From Clostridiales bacterium UBA4696 (GTDB lineage: Bacteria > Bacillota > Clostridia > Oscillospirales > Oscillospiraceae), in contig DHKK01000097.1 of assembly GCA_002404795.1 (NCBI GenBank), positions 9,782-34,786 of the forward strand: a stretch of 25,005 nucleotides of DNA, in the 5' to 3' direction. Below the pieces are notes generated by a model. It did not search any database. It was not told where the DNA came from and worked only from the letters and a program-made list of their open reading frames with translations. Each line of letters starts with the position of its first letter. Within the stretch, counting starts at the first letter, position 1. The translations under genes and the position numbers were made by a program. This document shows positions 19,537 through 25,005 of the stretch, one piece after another.

Positions 19537-19564
19537 TGCAACACTTTCCTGTTTTCTGCGACTA
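19537..19564 (+). promoter_or_regulatory. ECF-type promoter of the sigma factor gene
   Basis: TGCAAC (19537-19542), 16 bases, CGACTA (19559-19564) has the architecture of ECF sigma promoters (an AAC-containing -35 and a CG-starting -10 separated by 16 bases). It lies about 50 bases before the sigma factor gene, so autoregulation is likely. A vegetative reading (TTGCAA with TATATA) has a 21-base spacer, which is too long. Confidence 0.5.
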
Positions 19565-19612
19565 TATAGGTGAGACGTCTCAAAAACACGCAAGATGTAA
19601 GGAGGGTTTCAT

Positions 19613-20179
19613 ACGGACGATCAGAAGATCCTGCGGGGACTCAAACGGCAGGACAGCGCCGCGCTGGAGGCCGCCATCCGCCGCTACAGCGGCTACGTTG
19701 CCGCCGTGATCGGCAACCAGCTCGGCAGCTTTGCCGCCGGGGAGGATATCGAGGAGCTGGCCTCCGACGTGTTCGTCGCGCTCTGGCAAGCGGGGAAATC
19801 GCTGCAGACGGAGCATCTGCGCGGCTGGCTCGGCCGCGTCGCGCGCAACCAGGCGATCAGCTTCCTCCGCAAGCAGCGGCTGCAGCTCGTGCCGGACGAG
19901 GATTATCTTCTCGTCGACGAGCGCGACGCGCAGAAGCTCCTGGAGGCGCAGGAGCGCAGTGACCTGCTGCGCCGGGCGCTGGCCGGGCTTTGTGAGGAGG
20001 ACCGGGAGCTGTTTTTGCGCCGGTATTACTATAACCAGACTGCCGAGCAGATCGCGCAGGAAAAACATATGAACGCCAACACGGTCCGCAGCCGGCTCGC
20101 CCGCGGGCGGCAGGCGCTGAGGGCCGAATTACAGAAAGGAGCGATCCAGATTGAAGATCTCTGTGCAGAGTCTGTTTGA
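19613..20179 (+). CDS. ECF-type RNA polymerase sigma factor, apparent ACG start
   Basis: Read from 19613 this is a 188-residue sigma factor with region 2 (about residues 20-90, including DIEELASDVFVALWQAG and the RNQAISFLRKQ stretch) and region 4 (about 125-170, with NQTAEQIAQEKHMNANTVRSR). A strong AAGGAGGG (19599-19606) is followed 6 bases later by ACG GAC GAT CAG, exactly where an ATG would be expected. An in-frame stop at 19598-19600 rules out a start further upstream. The first standard start codon in frame is a GTG at 19706, which would remove 31 residues at the start of region 2 and has no ribosome binding site. So either ACG is used, or the gene is a start-codon mutant or contains a sequence error. 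It overlaps the partner gene by 29 bases. Confidence 0.8.
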   Translation, partial: TDDQKILRGLKRQDSAALEAAIRRYSGYVAAVIGNQLGSFAAGEDIEELASDVFVALWQAGKSLQTEHLRGWLGRVARNQAISFLRKQRLQLVPDEDYLLVDERDAQKLLEAQERSDLLRRALAGLCEEDRELFLRRYYYNQTAEQIAQEKHMNANTVRSRLARGRQALRAELQKGAIQIEDLCAESV

Positions 20180-21029
20180 GGACTATGAAGACGATACCGT
20201 CGAGCTGCGCCGCGACGCCGACACGGCCCGCATTCTCGAAAAAACCATGACGAAGCTGCCGCATGCGCGCAAAAAGCGCCCGCTCCGCCTCGTGCTGATC
20301 GCGGCGGCCGCCGTGGCGGTGCTGTGCGGGGCGGCAGCGATCGTACATTATGCCTCCGTCGAACCGGCGGAGCAGCCCTATACGCTGAAAAACGTTCTTT
20401 ATCGCAACGGGTACGGCAAGCTTGTCCGGCAGGACATCGATTTTACGCAGGACGGCGCCGTCACCTTTGACACGGACGGGAAAACAGAAGGCTTTTTCTG
20501 CGGCATTTCGCAGATCCCGCAGCAGGCGAACGGCATCGACGCCGGGCTGACCAGCACGCTGTACGAGGCGCTTTCCTATGCCGACCAGTATGAAGGTCAG
20601 CACTTCCTGTCTTCGCTTTCCGACGAGGAAAAGCAGCAGGCGAAGGAGCTGATCACCAGGATCAACTACCATGACAAGGTCGGCGACGACGATTGCAGCG
20701 TGGAGTGTCTGTCGGTCAACGATGTCGCGGGCGTCGATCTGCTCTTATGGGGGCATGACACCCAGCTCATCAAGGAGGGCACGATCAACGGTCTGTACGC
20801 CGCGTGGGTGGAAAATACGACCGACCCGCCCGCGCCGGACGGAAACGGGCGGATCAGCGTGAAACAGCAGTACCTGTTCCTCTATGACCCGGACAAGCTG
20901 TGCGTGGTGGTCCTGTGGGGAAAGTGGGAGACCTGCGAAGCGGTGGCCTCGGAGCTTGCGATCGTCCAGACCGACATCCCCACGCCGGAGCGCGACAAGG
21001 ACTTTATCTGGGTCGGCGCGCTGGGATAA
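20151..21029 (+). CDS. Membrane-anchored sigma partner, probable anti-sigma factor
   Basis: This 292-residue protein has a cytoplasmic N-terminus of about 43 residues, one transmembrane helix (about 44-67) and an extracellular domain of about 225 residues. The short acidic cytoplasmic segment (SLFEDYEDDTVEL) could hold the sigma factor. The layout and the 29-base overlap with the sigma gene point to an anti-sigma or signal-receiving partner. I do not recognise the extracellular domain. The start is a TTG at 20151, chosen because AAAGGAG lies about 9 bases upstream and no better start is in frame nearby. The unit ends about 30 bases before the next promoter, without a strong terminator. Confidence 0.65.
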   Translation: MKISVQSLFEDYEDDTVELRRDADTARILEKTMTKLPHARKKRPLRLVLIAAAAVAVLCGAAAIVHYASVEPAEQPYTLKNVLYRNGYGKLVRQDIDFTQDGAVTFDTDGKTEGFFCGISQIPQQANGIDAGLTSTLYEALSYADQYEGQHFLSSLSDEEKQQAKELITRINYHDKVGDDDCSVECLSVNDVAGVDLLLWGHDTQLIKEGTINGLYAAWVENTTDPPAPDGNGRISVKQQYLFLYDPDKLCVVVLWGKWETCEAVASELAIVQTDIPTPERDKDFIWVGALG

Positions 21030-21061
21030 GCGCCGCGGCGGAAGATCTTCCCTTTTTCCTC

Positions 21062-21122
21062 TTGACATTTTTCGTCTAATGCGTTAGACTCAAAGCATCA
21101 AGCGAGGTCTAACGCATTAGAC
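21062..21122 (+). promoter_or_regulatory. Promoter with twin 16-bp operators of the BlaI-M56 operon
   Basis: TTGACA (21062-21067), 17 bases, TAGACT (21085-21090) is a strong vegetative promoter. Operator 1 (21074-21089, GTCTAATGCGTTAGAC) overlaps the -10. Operator 2 (21107-21122, GTCTAACGCATTAGAC) ends against the ribosome binding site. Operator 2 is the exact reverse complement of operator 1. Centres are 33 bp apart, about three helical turns, as expected for dimers bound on the same face. The downstream BlaI-type protein is the evident repressor. Confidence 0.85.
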
Positions 21123-21135
21123 AGGAGGATTGCCC

Positions 21136-21504
21136 ATGGCCACACCGAAGATCTTTGAGAGCGAATACCGTTTCTGCCTGATTTTATGGGAGCGCGAGCC
21201 GATATCCAGCGCGGAGCTGGCGAAGATATGTAAGGAAAAGCTCGGCTGGAGCCGGACGACGACGTACACGGTCATCCACCGTTTGTCGGAGCGCGGCGTG
21301 GTGAAGAACGAGGGCGGGCTGGTCTCGTCCCTCGTGTCCAAGGACGAGGCGCAGGCGGCGGAGCTCGACGCGCTGGTCGAAAAGACGTTCGAGGGTTCCT
21401 TGCCCGCGTTCGTCGCGGCCTTTGCGCGCAAGACGAAGCTGTCGCAGGCCGAGGTCGATCAGCTGCGCGCCATGATCGACAGCTATGAGGAGACGCAGGC
21501 ATGA
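21136..21504 (+). CDS. BlaI/MecI/CopY-family repressor
   Basis: This 122-residue protein is a winged-helix repressor of the BlaI/MecI family: an N-terminal DNA-binding domain (about residues 5-75, with SSAELAKICKEKLGWSRTTTYTVIHRLSERGVV) and a helical dimerisation tail. Family members are cleaved or released when the partner M56 protease senses its signal. The ATG at 21136 has AGGAGG 7 bases upstream. Operators at 21074-21089 and 21107-21122 imply autorepression. Its stop overlaps the M56 gene start as ATGA. The gene symbol is left empty because the system does not look beta-lactam-related. Confidence 0.9.
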   Translation: MATPKIFESEYRFCLILWEREPISSAELAKICKEKLGWSRTTTYTVIHRLSERGVVKNEGGLVSSLVSKDEAQAAELDALVEKTFEGSLPAFVAAFARKTKLSQAEVDQLRAMIDSYEETQA

Positions 21505-24335
21505 CGGAGGTCTTTCTCGGGTTTCTCAACCGCAGTCTTTCCGCGGCGGTTTTGATCCTCGCGGTCGTGCTCGTGCGGCTGGTGTTCAAAAAAGCGCCGC
21601 GGTGGCTGCTTTGCGCGCTGTGGGCGCTGGCTGCGGTGCGGCTGGTATGCCCGTTCTCCATCGAGAGCGTGCTGAGCCTCATCCCGAGCGCCGAGCCGGT
21701 GCAGCCGGAGATCATCGTCTCCGCGCACCCGGCTATCACGAGCGGCATCCCGGCGGTCGACGCGATCGTCAATCCCCCGCTGGCCGCGGCGTTCACGCCC
21801 AGCCCGGCGCAGAGCTCGAATCCCTTACAGATCTGGACGTTTATCGCCGCGTGCGTCTGGCTGGCCGGGATCGCGGCGCTGCTGCTCTACGCGGCCATCT
21901 CCGCCCTGCGGCTGCGGCTGCGCGTGCGCACGGCGGTGCGGCTGGAGGGAAATGTGTACCAGTCGGAGTTCGTCTCCTCGCCGTTCATCCTCGGCGTGAT
22001 CCGGCCGCGCATTTACCTGCCCTTCGGGCTGGAGGCCGGTGCGCAGGAGATGGTGCTCGCGCATGAGCGCGCGCACTTAAAGCGCGGCGATCATCTGTGG
22101 AAGCCGCTGGGGTATCTGATTTTGACCGCATACTGGTTCAACCCCGTCTGCTGGCTGGCGTACATCCTGTTCTGCCGCGACATTGAAGCCGCGTGCGACG
22201 AAAAGGTCGTGCGCGAGCTGGGAGAAGGCTGCAAGGCGGCCTATTCCCGCGCACTGCTGGCGTGCAGCGTGCCGCGGAAGCTCATCACGGCCTGCCCGCT
22301 CGCCTTCGGCGAGACGGGGGTCAAGAGCCGCATCAAGTCCGTCCTGAACTACAAAAAGCCCGCGTTCTGGCTCGTGCTGGCGGCGGTGATCGTGTCGATC
22401 GCCGTGGCGGTATGTTTCCTGACCGACCCGAAGCGCGAGGAGCAGTCGGAACCCGCTCCGGCGGAGACCGCGGACGTCACGCCGGTAGCTACATCCGATC
22501 TTCTGGATGCGGATTACCCGTCCATGCAGGCCTTTGCCGACGCGTGGATCGCGCAGGCGACCTCCTCGCAGCAGGTCGAATATGAAGTCAAGACCGAAAG
22601 CGGCTCCGAGACGGTGACGGATTCCATTCATGACGCGCAGGCAGTGAGTCTCGAGCAGCTTGCAGAGCTGCCCGATCTTGCACCGGGCGGAACCTTGCAG
22701 CTATGGAGCTTCGCGGTTGCCGTCTCGCCGGAGAACATTGATGCAGACACGGTCCTGCTGTCCACAGATCGCGGGATGTCGATGATCGACGGGCGGGCGT
22801 ATCTGGTGGATAACAGCCGGTATCTGGCCGTCTGCCTGTACGGCAAGAGCGGATATCAGATCTTATCCATTCAGCACGACACCGACGGCACGGCGCTCGG
22901 CAGCTACGAGACGCTCGGCCAGCTTCCGGCCTATCTGCACGATTTCTTCCTCGATTTTGCCCACCAGAGCGGACAGAAGGCGCTCGACGAGGCGTTCTTC
23001 ACCGGCACGGACGGCTATGGAAACTCCGTCACAGTACCGGCGGTCTTCACGGCCGCCACGGAATCCGGCGGCGGCGACTGGGGCGCATATATCCCCGCCG
23101 AGGGCTGGCTGCGGAATCTGGGCAGCCGGCTGTGGTACAGCGAAAAGACCGGCGCGTCGTTCGAGGTCATCTATTATCCGTCCGTGCCCGTGTCCACGCA
23201 GATCGCGAGCTATGACGCGGGCGGCTATGACGGGCTGACGATGACGCGCTGCACGGTCTATACGCTGAGTACCGAGTCGGCGGTCTATCTCTACGGCGCG
23301 GAGGGCGGCTGCTTTGAGGTGCGCATCCGCTGGGAGCAGGGTGAGGACCGGACGGACGCTTCCGGCTATAATTCCTACCTGCAGTCCTGCTTCGAAGAGC
23401 CGCTGCTGCGGAAGATGGCGCTGAGCTTCTACCCGCTGAACGCCGACGGCACGGCGCAGAAGCGCACGATGCTCGCGCAGGCGGGCGGCTACACGCTCTT
23501 TGTGCGCACGGAGGCGACCGACTGCCCGTACGGCGACGAGAGCTGCCATCTGCACACGAAGACGTCTCTGTTCTGCGAGACGGCGGACGGAACGGAGCAT
23601 CTGCTGGACGGCCCGAGCGCCGATACGACGTACTGGTTCATGCACTATGACCCCAATGGCAGCTTCCTGCGCGTCGGCTGTCTGTCGCAGGATCCGGCGC
23701 ACGGGCAGCGGTTTTCGACGTGGTTTTTGGATATCTTTGTGCCGGAGCTGCGCGTCGGGTACTCCAGCATTTACGAGAATGTGAGCCTCTCCGGTGAGAA
23801 TCCCGCCGCGCCTGAAGAAGTCACGGCCGACAGCACCATGCCCATCCAGCCGTGCGAGCTGACGCTGCCGAACGGCGTGTATCTCGGCCTTGACTATCAG
23901 ACGACGCTGCAGCTGGCGCAGGCGTACCGCGGCAGCCGCGTGTATCGCGGGCAGACGATGGGGGATAACTTCACCGTTGACGGCGTGAGCTATTATTTCT
24001 CGGCGGACAGCGCGGGCGTCCTGCGGCTGTATTCCTATTCCGTCATCACCACAGAGCTGGCCGCACCGGGCTTCCTGCGCGGCATCAAGCTCGGCGACAG
24101 TCTGCAGAGCGTGCTGGATACGATCCCGACGGCAGACTGGCAGCCGGAGGAGCTGTATTCCCAGCTTCTCTACGGAGAGGATCTGGTCAGCGGCGACCGG
24201 GCAGTGCTGGACTGGCGCAGCTCGATCTACCACCCAAGCTATTACACGCTGATCATCAAGTCCGGCGAGGATTCGGTCAACATCAAGTTTGATCATGACG
24301 GTTCCGTGTCCAGCATCTACGTTTCCAATTACTAA
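21501..24335 (+). CDS. BlaR1-like M56 membrane protease with very large extracellular domain
   Basis: This 944-residue protein has an N-terminal M56 module (residues 1-312) and an extracellular region of about 630 residues. Transmembrane helices are near 8-29, 34-52, 110-133, 200-225 and 288-312. The zinc protease motif HERAH is at 188-192, with the third-ligand region RDIEAACDEKVV downstream. In BlaR1/MecR1 this protease inactivates the partner repressor after sensing. The extracellular part lacks recognisable penicillin-binding SxxK/SxN/KTG motifs, so beta-lactam sensing is unlikely. It looks multi-domain: mixed beta segments with paired cysteines (CPYGDESC), and a C-terminal block (about 855-944) with IKLGDSLQSVLDTIP. 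M56 proteins with unknown ectodomains are common in gut clostridia; this one is long. Signal unknown. It overlaps the repressor gene by 4 bases. Confidence 0.88.
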   Translation: MTEVFLGFLNRSLSAAVLILAVVLVRLVFKKAPRWLLCALWALAAVRLVCPFSIESVLSLIPSAEPVQPEIIVSAHPAITSGIPAVDAIVNPPLAAAFTPSPAQSSNPLQIWTFIAACVWLAGIAALLLYAAISALRLRLRVRTAVRLEGNVYQSEFVSSPFILGVIRPRIYLPFGLEAGAQEMVLAHERAHLKRGDHLWKPLGYLILTAYWFNPVCWLAYILFCRDIEAACDEKVVRELGEGCKAAYSRALLACSVPRKLITACPLAFGETGVKSRIKSVLNYKKPAFWLVLAAVIVSIAVAVCFLTDPKREEQSEPAPAETADVTPVATSDLLDADYPSMQAFADAWIAQATSSQQVEYEVKTESGSETVTDSIHDAQAVSLEQLAELPDLAPGGTLQLWSFAVAVSPENIDADTVLLSTDRGMSMIDGRAYLVDNSRYLAVCLYGKSGYQILSIQHDTDGTALGSYETLGQLPAYLHDFFLDFAHQSGQKALDEAFFTGTDGYGNSVTVPAVFTAATESGGGDWGAYIPAEGWLRNLGSRLWYSEKTGASFEVIYYPSVPVSTQIASYDAGGYDGLTMTRCTVYTLSTESAVYLYGAEGGCFEVRIRWEQGEDRTDASGYNSYLQSCFEEPLLRKMALSFYPLNADGTAQKRTMLAQAGGYTLFVRTEATDCPYGDESCHLHTKTSLFCETADGTEHLLDGPSADTTYWFMHYDPNGSFLRVGCLSQDPAHGQRFSTWFLDIFVPELRVGYSSIYENVSLSGENPAAPEEVTADSTMPIQPCELTLPNGVYLGLDYQTTLQLAQAYRGSRVYRGQTMGDNFTVDGVSYYFSADSAGVLRLYSYSVITTELAAPGFLRGIKLGDSLQSVLDTIPTADWQPEELYSQLLYGEDLVSGDRAVLDWRSSIYHPSYYTLIIKSGEDSVNIKFDHDGSVSSIYVSNY

Positions 24336-24351
24336 AGAGAGAGAGGCAGCT

Positions 24352-24513
24352 ATGGACGAATATTATGAGCAGGAGCATCAGGCGTGGCTCGATGAGCAAA
24401 ACGCCGTCGTCTCCTTCCATGAGATCCCGCAGAGCGAATATTTCCGCGCGCCGGACGGCGTGTTCTGGGTGTACATCCTGTCGCTGCTCGAGCGCGGCTA
24501 CCGCGTGCAGTGA
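24352..24513 (+). CDS. Small acidic hypothetical protein
   Basis: This 53-residue protein is acidic and rich in Glu, Tyr and Gln at its N-terminus (MDEYYEQEHQAWLDEQN), with a more hydrophobic C-terminal part (FWVYILSLLERGYRV). I recognise no family. The gene is credible: GAGAGAGG lies a few bases before the ATG, it starts 16 bases after the M56 stop, and it is probably the third gene of that operon. It has no signal peptide, so it should be cytoplasmic. The rpiB promoter follows immediately. Confidence 0.6.
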   Translation: MDEYYEQEHQAWLDEQNAVVSFHEIPQSEYFRAPDGVFWVYILSLLERGYRVQ

Positions 24514-24523
24514 CGCAATGGTC

Positions 24524-24551
24524 TTGCAAATCGCGCACACTGCGGTATAAT
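24524..24551 (+). promoter_or_regulatory. SigA-type promoter of rpiB
   Basis: TTGCAA (24524-24529), 16 bases, TATAAT (24546-24551): a perfect -10 and a near-consensus -35. The leader is about 22 bases. Confidence 0.8.
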
Positions 24552-24580
24552 AGAAAGAAAAACCGCAGGAGGAAACAATT

Positions 24581-25005
24581 ATGATCGCACTTGCATGTGA
24601 CCACGGCGCGCTGGACCTCAAACAGGCCATCATGGCGCATCTGGACAAGCGTGGGCTTGCCTACAAGGATTTCGGCTGCTACACCAAAGACAGCTGCGAC
24701 TACCCCGACTTCGCCGGTCCGGCCGCGCAGGCCGTCGCCAGCGGCGAATGTGACCGCGGCATCGTCTGCTGCACGACGGGCATCGGCGTGTCCATCACGG
24801 CCAACAAGGTCAAGGGCGTCCGCTGCGCGCTGCTCGACAACCCCATGTCCGCCCGCCTCACCCGCGAGCACAACGATACCAACATGATGGCCCTCGGCGC
24901 AGCCGTGACGGGCGAGATGCTGGCGCTGGAGATCGTCGACGTGTGGCTGGATACGGAATTTTCCCATGCCGAGCGCCATCAGCGGCGCATCGACAAGGTC
25001 ATGGC
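24581..25005 (+). CDS. rpiB: Ribose-5-phosphate isomerase B (3' end outside window)
   Basis: The first 141 residues of an RpiB/LacAB-family isomerase, which interconverts ribose 5-phosphate and ribulose 5-phosphate. Key residues are Asp7-His8 (ACDHGA), the catalytic Cys64 in IVCCTTGIGVSITANK with the anion-binding loop, DNPMSARLTREHNDTNMM with His97, and LGAAVTGEM. The order Gly-Ala after His8 differs from the usual DHAG, and a Thr replaces the usual Gly after the catalytic Cys, so the enzyme may be RpiB-like with another sugar phosphate substrate. AGGAGG lies about 8 bases before the ATG. The reading frame is open to the window end; only a few residues should be missing. Confidence 0.92.
   Translation, partial: MIALACDHGALDLKQAIMAHLDKRGLAYKDFGCYTKDSCDYPDFAGPAAQAVASGECDRGIVCCTTGIGVSITANKVKGVRCALLDNPMSARLTREHNDTNMMALGAAVTGEMLALEIVDVWLDTEFSHAERHQRRIDKVM

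Noticed and set aside
19194..19589. A 131-residue minus-strand frame upstream of the NUDIX gene
   Set aside because: It overlaps the NUDIX promoter, the terminator and the sigma factor promoter, has no ribosome binding site, and its sequence resembles no family I know.
21501..24335. Beta-lactam resistance sensor-regulator pair
   Set aside because: The BlaI and M56 parts fit, but the extracellular region lacks penicillin-binding motifs and there is no beta-lactamase or PBP gene nearby.
1..25005. CRISPR arrays, tRNA or rRNA genes, insertion sequences with transposase
   Set aside because: No regularly spaced identical repeats, no cloverleaf-like sequences and no transposase-like protein were found on either strand by eye.

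Overview
The window comes from a GC-rich, endospore-forming Firmicute, most likely an anaerobic gut clostridium of the Oscillospiraceae type. The evidence is compositional and genetic. There are Gram-positive ribosome binding sites (AGGAGG), a SpoIIQ-like LytM protein, a PdaA-type cortex deacetylase, a ferredoxin-type 2-oxoacid oxidoreductase subunit, FeoAB, and a BlaI/M56 pair. The GC-rich hairpin repeats between genes are of a type I associate with this group. The genus assignment is inference.

Layout. 3-542: last subunit gene of a 2-oxoacid:ferredoxin oxidoreductase. 543-1071: gene-free, filled with hairpin repeats. 1072-3447: methionine operon metY-metA with its own promoter and a terminator. 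3452-4638 (minus): spoIIQ-like gene and a two-CBS-domain protein. 4753-7040: feoA-feoB behind two overlapping palindromes. 7045-7879: a PdaA-type deacetylase whose ribosome binding site is buried in a hairpin. 7960-8094: a 44-residue Cys/Gly-rich membrane peptide, probably spore-related. 8163-9356 (minus): class I aminotransferase. 9604-12388: XRE regulator coupled to an ABC half-transporter. 12433-13800 (minus): dihydrolipoyl dehydrogenase. 13801-14475: gene-free, two structured repeat elements. 14476-19160 (minus): a seven-gene, translationally coupled operon NUDIX - TIM-barrel - cobT - cobU - cobS - short cobU - cobC for cobalamin nucleotide-loop assembly. 19161-19612: gene-free on both strands but with three plus-strand terminator-like hairpins. 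19613-21029: ECF sigma factor, apparently with an ACG start, and its membrane-anchored partner. 21062-24335: BlaI-type repressor and a 944-residue M56 sensor with twin operators. 24352-24513: a small acidic protein. 24581 to the end: rpiB, cut by the window edge.

How the genes work together. MetA carries Glu111, the acetyl-CoA-selective residue, and is paired with MetY, so methionine is probably made by acetylation and direct sulfhydrylation. The cob operon covers only the late steps (cobinamide activation, lower-ligand activation, joining, dephosphorylation), which suits cobinamide salvage or the end of de novo synthesis. Two independent envelope-type signalling modules (ECF sigma with membrane partner; BlaI with M56 protease) lie side by side.

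The most novel material is noncoding: a roughly 340-bp multi-hairpin dispersed repeat present twice, with compensatory base changes; a palindromic MITE-like element; and a possible unannotated RNA upstream of the sigma factor. All calls were made by eye from sequence, without database searches.
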